A stretch of 64,000 bases of DNA from Pogonophryne albipinna (lineage: Eukaryota; Chordata; Actinopteri; Perciformes; Artedidraconidae), in assembly GCA_028583405.1 (NCBI GenBank), contig JAPTMU010000109.1:370085-434084 (forward strand). Reading direction: 5' to 3'. The notes under the pieces were generated by a model. That model searched no databases. It had not been told where the DNA came from and saw nothing but the letters and a program-made list of their open reading frames with translations. The stretch's first letter is position 1, and each line of letters starts with the position of its first letter. The position numbers were made by a program, and so were the translations under genes. Positions 47,201 through 60,600 of this stretch are shown here, piece after piece.

Positions 47201-50200
47201 CCTCCTCCTCGTACTACTACTATTTCTCGTCCTACTACTCCCCCCCCACTGGTTTGTGCTAACGGCGGGTTTCCTCTGTCCGGAGTCTGCATCTGTCCTG
47301 ACGAGTGGACCGGAAAGAACTGTTCTGTTGGTGAGTCGGTTTAGAACCAGCAGTACCATTCACTACTCTTTACCATTAGTAAAATCAGAATCATTTCAGC
47401 CACTCAGTTTCTACTCGTTAAGAGATATGTTTTTCATAAGAAATGATAGCTGATTATCCTCTGTTTTTGCAGTTTGAAGATGATGTTATCGACATAAAAA
47501 TACTTCAACCTCTCAGAATATACAGGTTTTTACCCAGGTAGATGTTGAACGCTGTCCCTCTGACATCTTTACTCATCTCGTCCACAGCTAACTTCTGCCG
47601 GGCTCAGAAGTTTGGCAAGTATAATTTCCCACAAACACCCATCGGCTGGTTTGCGTATTCCGAGGAGATCTGTCCAACCGGATCCAGCGGTGGTGAGTTC
47701 CTACCGAAAGTGAATTTACGTAAATCACAAAATATTCCACAGTGTGTGAGTCCAACACTTCAATATGTTTCTGTCCAGCCGGGAAACCGCAGGCCTCGAC
47801 GCAATGCTCCAACAGGACCGGAGCCCCGAGTTTCCAGAATCCTCCGCAGATCTTCCTCTGCGACCAGACGCTCAGCGACATCCAAAAAAACGTGAGTCCC
47901 GATTTCTCTGGAATGTAACTCCACTCTGCCAGCTCTAACACTTTTTAGTTTGTATCTACCGTCTATCCTCTCAGCTCACCAGCTCAGCAGATTTAGAGGC
48001 CTTGGCGTCCAGCACTCAGATCCTCACCTCCAACCCTGAGGAGCTGACGGCTGCCGACGTCGAGACCGCCACTGAGATCGCCAATACCCTGCTGATGTCC
48101 CCGTACGCCGAGGAGGTAAAAACAGAAACAGAGAAGCCCACGATATCCCCCTGTAAACAACAGTAAGAATACCCTCTAGAACCCAGTGACATTAAGACCC
48201 TCTAGAACAGGCATGGGCAAACTAAGGCCCGCGGGCCATATACGGCCCGTTGGGCTTTTGAATCCGACCCGCCGAATATTGGTACAAAATTGTCCAAATT
48301 ATAGTAAAGACCGCATTCATTTAGCCTTTTTCATGCAATACCCGGCATTTCAGTTGATCCCACTAGATGGCGCACTCTAGACACATTGACCTTTGCTGGA
48401 GTCTGGTCTATTCTCTCAGCTGGCCCCACTCGGCAACCCGGCAAGATCTAAGAACCAAATACATCATGCTTACATTGGAGGGGTCGAGATTAACCTGAGC
48501 AACAACAGTTCATGGCGAGTACAAGTTGTAACAAGCAGTAGCGCTGAGCAAAGTGACCAGAACGCGACCACACACCTATAAAAAACACTTATGTAAAGTC
48601 AGGCAACACTAACCAGCTTAGTGTGATTCTGTTTATTTGACCTTACTTTAATGACCATCCGTTCACTGTTATTGACCATTGTGAAGAGCAGGCAGACGTG
48701 TTCCTGTTGTTTTGTATTAGTGCAGCTTTCGGATGGAATCAATACATGGGCTCCATGTGGCCATCACAAGTAGAATCATAACGAAAACTACGCTGGTAAA
48801 ATCTGCGTGTAGGAAATGGCTTATGCCACAATATGATAGCAACAAGTAGCAACATAGTCTGATTAGCTTCGGTGCCAGAGAAACTTTTATAACAGCGTTG
48901 TGATGCCAAACAGCTTTCAGACTGACACACATTCACTGATGGGGGATATGTATCAGCTGCTGTGTGACAGTCGGACAGTGAAGACTTTCCAGCGGCCGCT
49001 GCCGTGAGTTAACATTAGAATAAAGGAGCAGCACTGAAGCGGGCGGTAATGCAGCTGAACCACATTAATAAACAAGCACCACGGCACTCTGGAGAAAGGT
49101 ATAAGGTTGCAGAAGTAGTTCTTTAATTTAATCTGGCATCGTATGATAAAAAACTACCAGACGCAGTCCTCTATTGATGTTGTTGTGAGCGGTGTTGCGG
49201 AGAAAATCTGAGTAAAACGCTGTGTGGGTCATAAGAAGGCACGTAACGGTTACGTCATGACGCAAACGATGACGCAATGACGCAACAACTCACCTTTGAA
49301 CCTAATTCACCTTTGAACCTAATTCACCTTTGAACCTAATTCACCTTTGAACCTGCATCTGTAACAATGAGTTGACCAAAGAAATGAAAAGACGACAATG
49401 AGTGCCGAGTGTTTAATGAGGAGTGGGCAGCTAAATATGTTTTCACCGAAGTGCGATATGAGGCTGTTTGTCTTATTTGCCAAGAAACCGTTGCGGTTTT
49501 CAAAGAATACAATATCAGCCGCCACTTTCCCACCATCTGCTACTGGCCCGGCCTGTCTGGCCCGTCTGGCCCGTACTGGCCCGGCCCGGCTACTGGCCCG
49601 TACTGGCCCGGCCCGGCTACTGGCCCGGCCCGTCTGTCAAATTGTAAAACTCATAGTGGCCCCCAAGCCAAAAAGTTTGCCCACCCCTGCTCTAGAACCC
49701 ACTGACATTAGGACCCTCTAGAACCATTGACATTAGGACCCTCTAGAACCCAGTGACATTAGGACCCTCTAGAACCAGTGACATTAGGACCCTCTAGAAC
49801 CATTGACATTAGGACCCTCTAGAACCATTGACATTAGGACCCTCTAGAACCCAGTGACATTAGGACCCTCTAGAACCATTGACATTAGGACCCTTTAGAA
49901 CCATTGACATTAGGACCCTCTAGAACCAGTGACATTAGGACCCTCTAGAACCAGTGACATTAGGACCCTCTAGAACCAGTGACATTAGGACCCTCTAAAA
50001 CCATTGACATTAGGACCCTCTAGAACCAGTGACATTAGGACCCTCTAAAACCATTGACATTAGGACCCTCTAGAACCAGTGACATTAGGACCCTCTAGAA
50101 CCATTGACATTAGGACCCTCTAGAACCAGTGACATGAGGACCCTCTAAAACCATTGACATTAGGACCCTCTAGAACCAGTGACATTAGGACCCTTTAGGA

Positions 50201-51591
50201 CTCATTCCCTCCTGAAGAGTATGTTGAGTTCTCGGTTCTCACGATGATGTTTGTCTGCAGAGCGTCAAGGTGTCGGCGTTGGCAACCGTCAGCCAGCTGC
50301 TGAACGCCAGCTCTCAGAGCGAGGGGAGCGAGGCCAACCTGAAGTGAGACTTATAAATTATATACAGTTTACATTATATACAGTTGAAACCAGGCCTACA
50401 GTCCTCATTCATTCTGTTTGTGGTGCCTTCAGTCTCACGCTGACGTTGGACGAGCTCTCGCAGAACCTCAGTCTGGTCCAACCCAACTTGGTTCTCCAGG
50501 CAGCGCAGATCCCTGCTGCCAGCACCAAGGGGGTCCAGTTCACCGCGCTGTCAGGTCAGAACCAGAACCTTTTACTGCTAGTCAGTCAGAACCTGGTACT
50601 GCTAATCAGTCAGAACCAGAACCTATTACTGCTAGTCATTCAGAACCAGAACCTGTTACTGTTAGTGATCCAAAAGAAGATACATTTGATAAATAATAAC
50701 CCTGTTTTCCCGGTGCGTTCAGGAACATCGGGGAGTTTCGTCCCGGACCGGATTAAGCTGAACGACAACACGTCGGACATCGTGGTTGAAGACGGGTTCG
50801 TAGCCGACGCCGTGATCTTCGTGCGCCTCACAGCAGGTGAGCCTCGCCTGGTTCTCAGGGTATTTCTCTTTGTCAAAATAAATAAATCATATTGAAATGT
50901 TTCAGTTTATCAAAGCAATTCAAGGTTATTGTGACGGGGTTCTATTCGTCCATTCGATACATAGGCTTAGTCGGTTGTTTAAGCTCCAAAAACTTTATTT
51001 ATAATCAGCCACAAAAAAAATATATACTGTTCGACAAAAAGGTAAACAGTATAACGTGAATAAACAAAATCACAGTTTACCAAATGAGGTTGTCTGTCCC
51101 TCTAACCACATCCTAGCTGTTGCCTTCACTGCAACACTCTGCCGAATGACTCTTCCAGGGCCAACACCGTCCCTTTTGGACCCATAGCCCCTCCCCACAG
51201 GCTTACCGTCAACCGGTTACACAATTATCTCCAAACCACATTGTCAACATAAATGTAATTTCCTCAAACATGAGGAAACTATCCGACCCAAACATACACA
51301 GGTTAACTACCTCTTAACACAGTCATTCCCCATAATTAATAAACGCAAAAGAAATAATAAATTGCATCCTATTTAAATCACGGAAGTGATGCGCCTCCGT
51401 CTTTTCCACCTTCCCTTTGCCGCTCCCCACGTAAGTATGGGGTAATATAGTTAAATGTATGTTTAAATAATTGTAGACTCACAAGCGTGCACTTGTGGTC
51501 GTGCTACAGAAAGGAAGGGGGAAAGGTGGACGTTTTAGTGATGATTTAACCTTATTTATTGATGAACGGAAGAGAGCAGGAAATGTTTGGT

Positions 51592-51664
<73 letters not shown>

Positions 51665-54600
51665 GCCGCTGCGGCTGTCAGTGGCGGAGTCAGTCACTCT
51701 GTGATCCGCTCCGTCACAGTTATGAACATTTAAACATTAATAATATAATTTCCTATTATATTTCCACATTCATTTATTTATTTATTTTTTATTTTGTTTT
51801 ATTATTTACTTTCTATTAATTCCTTGACCAGAAAAAAAAAAAAAAAGTAAAAAATAATAGCTAAACAATTTAGTGGAAAAAAAATATAGGATTTTTTATT
51901 GTGGTTTCAGCCCAGGCCGCCGCCCCCCCGGACTCCAACGTGTCGCTCGGCTTCGTGCTTTACCAGAACGACCACTTCTTCCAGTCGAGGCTCTACACAA
52001 GGCGCCGGGCCCCCATCAGGGTCCTCTCGGCCAGCATCGGGGGTCCGGGGGCCCGGAGGGGGGGGGCCCAACGCGTGGAGATGCTCTTCAGACCTGCAGT
52101 GAGGAAAATAAACACTTTAATGTGTTGGGGAATACTTTGAGTTAAAAGTCTGAATATTTTTGGATATTTGGAGTAAACTGTTAACTGAGACATGGAGAAG
52201 AGGTTTATGAAATATGACTCCAGCTTGTTGCTTCCTTTATTTAATGATTAACCCTTTTATTTCCATCTATAAACTGATATCATAAACATTTAGTTTATGG
52301 TTTGTTTTTTAGGTCGGATGACGATCAGCTGTGGGAATATTTTCTGTTGTTGTGAAGAAACCCGGTGACGTGAGAAACAAACCTGAGATACTTTATCAGT
52401 GTTCCCTATGGAGAGAGGCTTTTATTCTGAAGTGTAACGACTTCATTCTCAATGTTTAGAACTAGTAATGGAAAAATGTTAACACACTGAAGACATTTGA
52501 CCGTTCTGTGTAGTCCTTGCCCAGTATCAAAGACATGTTGGAGCAGGGGTGGGCAAACCTTTTGGCTCGGGGGCCACTATGAGTTTTACAATTTGACAGA
52601 CGGGCCGGGCCAGTAGCCGGGCCGGGCCAGTAGCCGGGCCGGGCCAGTACGGGCCAGACGGGCCGGGCCAGTAGCCGGGCCGGGCCAGTAGCCGGGCCGG
52701 GCCAGTAGCCGGGCCGGGCCAGTACGGGCCAGACGGGCCAGGCAGGCCGGGCCAGTAGCAGATGGTGGGAAAGTGGCGGCTGATATTATATTCTTGTCAA
52801 ATAAGACAAACAGCCTGATATCGCACTTCGGTGAAAACATATTTAGCTGCCCACTCCTCATTAAACACTCGGCACTCATTGTCGTCTTTTCATTTCTTTG
52901 GTCAACTCATTGTTACAGATGCAGGTTCGAAGGTGAATTAGGTTCAAAGGTGAATTAGGTTCAAAGGTGAATTAGGTTCAAAGGTGAATTAGGTTCGAAG
53001 GTGAATTAGGTTCAAAGGTGAATTAGGTTCAAAGGTGAGTTGTTGCGTCATTGCGTCATCGTTTGCGTCATGACGTAACCGTTACGTGCCTTCTTATGAC
53101 CCACACAGCGTTTTACTCAGATTTTCTCCGCAACACCGCTCACAACAACATCAATAGAGGACTGCGTCTGGTAGTTTTTTATCATACGATGCCAGATTAA
53201 ATTAAAGAACTACTTCTGCAACCTTATACCTTTCTCCAGAGTGCCGTGGTGCTTGTTTATTAATGTGGTTCAGCTGCATTACCGCCCGCTTCAGTGCTGC
53301 TCCTTTATTCTAATGTTAACTCACGGCAGCGGCCGCTGGAAAGTCTTCACTGTCCGACTGTCACACAGCAGCTGATACATATCCCCCATCAGTGAATGTG
53401 TGTCAGTCTGAAAGCTGTTTGGCATCACAACGCTGTTATAAAAGTTTCTCTGGCACCGAAGCTAATCAGACTATGTTGCTACTTGTTGCTATCATATTGT
53501 GGCATAAGCCATTTCCTACACGCAGATTTTACCAGCGTAGTTTTCGTTATGATTCTACTTGTGATGGCCACATGGAGCCCATGTATTGATTCCATCCGAA
53601 AGCTGCACTAATACAAAACAACAGGAACACGTCTGCCTGCTCTTCACAATGGTCAATAACAGTGAACGGATGGTCATTAAAGTAAGGTCAAATAAACAGA
53701 ATCACACTAAGCTGGTTAGTGTTGCCTGTCTTTATATAAGTGTTTTTTATAGGTGTGTGGTCGCGTTCTGGTCACTTTGCTCAGCGCTACTGCTTGTTAC
53801 AACTTGTACTCGCCATGAACTGTTGTTGCTCAGGTTAATCTCGACCCCTCCAATGTAAGCGTGACGTATTTGGTTCTTAGATCTTGCCGGGTTGCCGAGT
53901 GGGGCCAGCTGAGAGAATAGACCAGACTCCAGCAAAGGTCAATGTGTCTAGAGTGCGCCATCTAGTGGGATCAACTGAAATGCCGGGTATTGCATGAAAA
54001 AGGCTAAATGAATGCGGTCTTTACTATAATTTGGACAATTTTGTACCAATATTCGGCGGGTCGGATTCAAAAGCCCAATGGGCCGTATATGGCCCGCGGG
54101 CCTTAGTTTGCCCATGCCTGTGTTAGATACATGTTCGATACGTTCTTACCTACTGCAGGTGATGGAGGGCACGTCTCTGCACGACTTCGCCTGTGTTTTC
54201 TGGAAATACGACCTCCAGGACTGGAGCACGGACGGCTGCTGGAAGGGAAACGCCTCGGACGGACTGCTGAGATGTTTCTGTAACCACACCACCAACTTCG
54301 CTGCTCTCTGGGTGAACAGCAGTTTGTACAATAACATAAAGCAGATTATTAGATACTACAGAGTGAGTCTAAAGGAGGATGTTGGGTCAGTCTTTCAGGG
54401 AGGAGTACGAATACGCAGAAGCCCTCGGGGTGGTTTCTACCATCGGACTCTCCTTCTCTATTCTGGGTTTGGTCATTACCATAATTCACCACATTAAAGA
54501 CAAGTAAGACTCCACCATTCCTCATATCAGTGTTTCAGTGTTTCAGCGTAATGCTGCATAGAGACAGGACTGATTGGTGTGTATTTATTCTGTACATATT

Positions 54601-57600
54601 ATACACTAAGCCTGATTGTTGAGTAGTTTTCAGAGGACCTCTGGGATGAGTGCGAGTCGCAGGAACTCCCAGCTGGCTCTGCTGAGCACCTGCTTCAGTC
54701 TGCTGGCCTTCATCCTCACCTTCCTCTCCGGCGTGGGGAACCGCCGCCCGTCCGGCGCTCCTGAGGTCGAGGCGGAGAGGAACGTTGTGCCGAACTCTGA
54801 CGAACACGTGGATCCGGACTCAGGGTGGTGTTCTGCGGTGGCCGCTCTGCTTCACTTCTTCCTGCTGGCCACCTTCATGTGGAACAGCCTGTACGGGACC
54901 CAGCTGGTGCTTCTGGTCCGGAGGCTGCGCCAAGACCCGCCTCCTCACTGGACCTCGCTCAGCGTGGCCCTGGGCTGGGGTAAGGGGCTCCTACGAGTCA
55001 TTCCCTGGGGTACGAGTCTTACCCAGCGGTATGAGTCATACCCAGGGGCACGAGTCATACCCTGGGACACGAGTCATACGCTGGGGCACGAGTCATACCA
55101 TGGGGTATGAGTCATACCCAGGGGCACGAGTCATACCCTGGGACACGAGTCATACGCTGGGGCACGAGTCATACCATGGGGCACAAGTCATACCCTGGGG
55201 CACGAGTCATACCCAGGGGCACGAGTCATACCCAGGGGCATGAGTCATACCAAGGGGTATGAGTCGTACCCAGGGGCACGAGTCATACCCTGGGGCACAA
55301 GTCATACCCTGGGGCACGAGTCATACCCAGGGGAACGAGTCATACCCAGGGGCACGAGTCATACCCAGGGGCACGAGTCATACCCAGGGGCATGAGTCAT
55401 ACCATGGGGTATGAGTCATACCCTGGGGCACGAGTCATACCCAGGGGCACGAGTCATACCCAGGGGCACGAGTCATACCCAGGGGCACGAGTCATACCCT
55501 GGGGCACGAGTCATACCCAGGGGTACGACTTCAGGGTCTGTTTGCTGAACAAGTGCCACAGAAACCAGCTGAATGATAACATATTTATATATTTTCTCCC
55601 TCCAGGAGTCCCGGCCATCATCATGGCGGTCACTTTGGGCACCACCTACAAGCCAGATAACCCTCTGGGATACAGACAGGAGGAATTGTGAGTCCATCAA
55701 TAATAATTATAATGTACTGATATATTCTGATTATATAACTAACTGCAGTTCGTCCTGTAGCTGCTGGCTGGCGGCTGTTGATAAGAAGAAGCAGTTTGAC
55801 TTCAGGAAGCCCATGTTCTGGGCCTTCCTGCTTCCTGTGGCTCTGATTTTAATCTACAACGTGGCTCTGCTGGTGCTGGCCTCTCTGACCATCTGCCGGA
55901 CCGACGCCGCGCTCAAAAGGTCCGAAAATAGGAACCTTTTCAATTACTAGAAACTCCCTGATGATAATCATTGATATTAAATATGTTTCAGCTCGAGACC
56001 TCGGACTCTGTGGAAGAAGTTCCTGATCAGTTTCTCTCTGGCGGTGCTGCTCGGGGTCTCCTGGTCTCTGGGGTATTTGGTGCTAGTCACCTCAGGAAAC
56101 ACTAACCTGGTGTTCAGCGTGCTGTTCTGTGTCTGCACCACCACACAGGTACTGAGGCACTATCAGGAGCACTTCATGTACTCCAAGTGACCACGGTGAT
56201 ACAGATGTAAACGTAGCATGTTGAGAAAAAGTCTAAACGTTTTCTATGTTTTAACCTCTTAAGCACGGCGGTCCCCCCAGTGGACCCCGCCCCCACCGTT
56301 TTTTTCCGAGACTGTGTCCCATGGCTACTTAACATTTATGAAACTATTAATGTGCAGCACCAGATTAACGGGAAGAATCTCAGCTAACTGAAGATATGAA
56401 TCATTTTTACCAAAAAAAAACACAAGGGTAATACCAAGCCTCTGAATTAGCACTAAGCGAAAAAATGCTAACGCACTTTAGCACAGAATTCAAAATAAAG
56501 TACCCTTATTACTTATCGAAACTGCACATACAATATATCCGATTAAAGCTGAGACTCCACAGATTATATATGTATAGTATCATCACTGAGCGATCCGATC
56601 TCGCGACACGGGAAGCAAACACAGACATCACAACACGTACCTTTACGGAGCTTTTACAGGAGATCGTCTCACCGTAGCGTCAATCTGATCAAAAGACGTG
56701 TTCAATGGCATTAAAACGAGAAAAAACGTGGCTGAATCGGTTGATCCATAGGTTGATAATGTTTCTGTGGATTTGAAACAATAATTTATAATCTATAATT
56801 CCATTTTTATGTAAAAATCGGAGCAAAAAAGTTAGCTGCTAATGGTAGCCACCAGAGTGTATGCAGCTTCCGGTTTTGGCCACACGTCACTCTCACTCCT
56901 TATTTGTTCATGTGTTGGTGTGTGTAGAACTTCCCCTCGATTCCATTGGCTCTAACGGTTATAAAGAAATGTCATTCGTCAAAATCCAGCAAGGGGTTCC
57001 AGAGATATGGAAAATCCACCCAAATGACCCCAGAAGAGGTTTTTTTTGCTAAACCTCTAAAAAGGTCAAATATCACTTGTTTTGCATCAATCTTGATACA
57101 GGGAACTTATTATATGTTGTACTTTGGATTCCTAAAGCTTTTAGTCTCCTAACCCATCATCCAAGGGTAGTTTTCACTATAAGTACAAAATAATTTTTGG
57201 ACGGTATTACGTTCCCTTTTGGTCTAGGGGATCCAAAGAGAAGCAACACAACCAGATTGGATTTGGTATAAGTTACATGTGGTTTTATTGTAACTATAGT
57301 TGACAAAATAATAGACACCTACAGCCTGGCACAAACAAAGGGCCAAAACTGTAACTTAATAATAAACAAAAGAGCACTCCAAAAGAGAGTTGTAAAAGTA
57401 TTCCACCACAACGAGTAATACCCAAAAGGAAAAGAAAACCTCACTTCTAAAGTGGAACAAACAAACAAAAGAGGGCTGTACAAAAACACAGCTGCTGCTG
57501 ATCAACAGGCGCCAGGCTAACCTGGGTCTAAGCTAACATCCTTCACTAAACACACACTGCGAAGCAGTGTAGCTAAACACACAACACTAAACACACACTG

Positions 57601-60600
57601 CGAAGCAGTGTAGCTAAACACACACTGCTAAGCAGTGTAGCTAAACACACAACACTAAACACACACTGCTAAGCAGTGTAGCTAAACACACAACACTAAA
57701 CACACACTGCTAAGCAGTGTAGCTAAACACACAACACTAAACACACACTGCTAAGCAGTGTAGCTAAACACACGTGGTTCACAGAGGTAACGAGCACAAT
57801 GAGTAGAAACAGAGAGGCTCGAGGCGTCTGTCTCACAACACAGAGCCTCCAGACTGATCTTCGTCCCCGGCCTTTGTACTCCTCCCCCGGAAGATGTGCT
57901 GGAAGCGGGCGGGGATTGGATGACGTCAATCCAATCACCTCTTCGGATGTTGCGAGGGCGGGACGGCCAATGGCATCAGAGGAACTGCACAGCTCATTTG
58001 CATACACACACGCACACAACAGAGTTAAGAGCACCAGGAAAACAGCGGCTGTAACAGACGGACGCTATAATTTACAGTTTTTACCATGTTTTTACCATCA
58101 AACCCAAACCACCGCATAAATCTCATCACCAGGACCGCCTTTTTCCACCTCAAAAACATTGCCCGTCTCCGCGCATCACTCTCCTCCTGCTGAGACCCTG
58201 ATTCATGCATTCATCACTTCACGACTCCACTACTGCAATAGCATCCTCTACGGCATCCCATCCAACCTCCTCGATAAACTCCAACACATCCAGAACTCTG
58301 CTGCCCGCCTCCTCACCCACACCCCTTCCCGCTGCCTCACAGACCTGCTGCACCACCACACCCCCCCCTACCTCACAGACCTGCTGCACCACCACCCCCC
58401 CCCCTACCTCACAGACCTGCTGCACCACCACCCCCCCCCCTACCTCACAGACCTGCTGCACCACCACCCCCCCCCTACCTCACAGACCTGCTGCTCCACC
58501 ACACCCCTTCCCCCTACCTCACAGACCTGCTGCACCACCACACCCCTTCCCCCTACCTCACAGACCTGCTGCACCACCACGCCCCTTCCCCCTACCTCAC
58601 AGACCTGCTGCACCACCACGCCCCTTCCCCCTACCTCACAGACCTGCTGCACCACCACGCCCCTTCCCCCTACCTCACAGACCTGCTGCACCACCACGCC
58701 CCTTCCCCCACCTCACAGACCTGCTGCACCACCACACCCCTTCCCCCTACCTCACAGACCTGCTGCACCACCACACCCCTTCCCCCTACCTCACAGACCT
58801 GCTGCACCACCACACCCCTTCCCCCACCTCACAGACCTGCTGCACCACCACACCCCTTCCCCACCTCACAGACCTGCTGCACCACCACACCCCTTCCCGC
58901 TGCCTCACAGACCTGCTGCACCACCACACCCCTTCCCCCTACCTCACAGACCTGCTGCACCACCACACCCCTTCCCCCCACCTCACCGACCTGCTGCACC
59001 ACCACACCCCCCCCCCACCTCAGACCTGCTGCACCACCACACCCCTTGCCCCTACCTCACAGACCTGCTGCACCACCACACCCCTTCCCCACCTCACAGA
59101 CCTGCTGCACCACCACACCCCTTCCCCCTACCTCACAGACCTGCTGCACCACCACACCCCTTCCCCCTACCTCACAGACCTGCTGCACCCCCACACCCCT
59201 CCCCCCTACCTCACAGACCTGCTGCACCACCACACCCCTCCCCCCCTACCTCACAGACCTGCTGCACCACCACACCCCTTCCCCCTACCTCACAGACCTG
59301 CTGCACCACCACACCCCTCCCCCCTACCTCACAGACCTGCTGCACCACCACACCCCTCCCCCTACCTCACAGACCTGCTGCACCACCACACCCCTTCCCC
59401 ACCTCACAGACCTGCTGCACCACCACACCCCTTCCCCCTACCTCACAGACCTGCTGCACCACCACACCCCTTCCCCCTACCTCACAGACCTGCTGCACCA
59501 CCACACCCCTCCCCCCTACCTCACAGACCTGCTGCACCACCACACCCCTCCCCCCCTACCTCACAGACCTGCTGCACCACCACACCCTTCCCCACCTCAC
59601 AGACCTGCTGCACCACCACCCCCCTTCCCCACCTCACAGACCTGCTGCACCACCACACCCCTTCCCCTACCTCACAGACCTGCTGCACCACCACACCCCT
59701 TCCCCTACCTCACAGACCTGCACCACCACACCCCTTCCCCCCTACCTCACAGACCTGCTGCACCACCACACCCCTTCCCCCTACCTCACAGACCGGCTGC
59801 ACCACCACACCCCTCCCCCCTACCTCACAGACCTGCTGCACCACCACACCCCTCCCCCCCCTACCTCACAGACCTGCTGCACCACCACACCCCTTCCCCA
59901 CCTCACAGACCTGCTGCACCACCACCCCCCTTCCCCACCTCACAGACCTGCTGCACCACCACACCCCTTCCCCTACCTCACAGACCTGCACCACCACACC
60001 CCTTCCCCCTACCTCACAGACCTGCTGCACCACCACACCCCTTCCCCCTACCTCACAGACCTGCTGCACCACCACACCCCTCCCCCCTACCTCACAGACC
60101 TGCTGCACCACCACACCCCTCCCCCCCTACCTCACAGACCTGCTGCACCACCACACCCCTCCCCCCCCTACCTCACAGACCTGCTGCACCACCACACCCC
60201 TTCCCCACCTCACAGACCTGCTGCACCACCACACCCCTTCCCCCTACCTCACAGACCTGCTGCACCACCACACCCCTTCCCCTACCTCACAGACCTGCAC
60301 CACCACACCCCTTCCCCCTACCTCACAGACCTGCTGCACCACCACACCCCTTCCCCCTACCTCACAGACCTGCTGCACCACCACACCCCTCCCCCCTACC
60401 TCACAGACCTGCTGCACCACCACACCCCTCCCCCCTACCTCACAGACCTGCTGCACCACCACACCCCTTCCCCACCTCACAGACCTGCTGCACCACCACC
60501 CCCCTTCCCCACCTCACAGACCTGCTGCACCACCACACCCCTTCCCCTACCTCACAGACCTGCACCACCACACCCCTTCCCCCTACCTCACAGACCTGCT

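Larger units (their letters stand above)
48172..50200. repeat. 25-26-bp array (gacattaggaccctctagaa) split by a hAT element
   Basis: Two units lie before 48207 and about 19 after 49690, alternating ccagtgacatt and ccattgacatt. The hAT element inserted into the array and duplicated ctctagaa from it. Confidence 0.93.

Noticed and set aside
45803..47344. Antifreeze-glycoprotein-like or free-standing mucin gene
   Set aside because: The Thr/Pro repeats are in frame with a signal peptide upstream and an EGF/GAIN/7TM receptor downstream, and the exon has proper splice sites, so they form a stalk of the receptor.
48717..53611. Two identical 65-71-codon frames as a duplicated gene
   Set aside because: They lie inside the two inverted hAT copies, are antisense to the transposase remnant, and have no recognisable domain.
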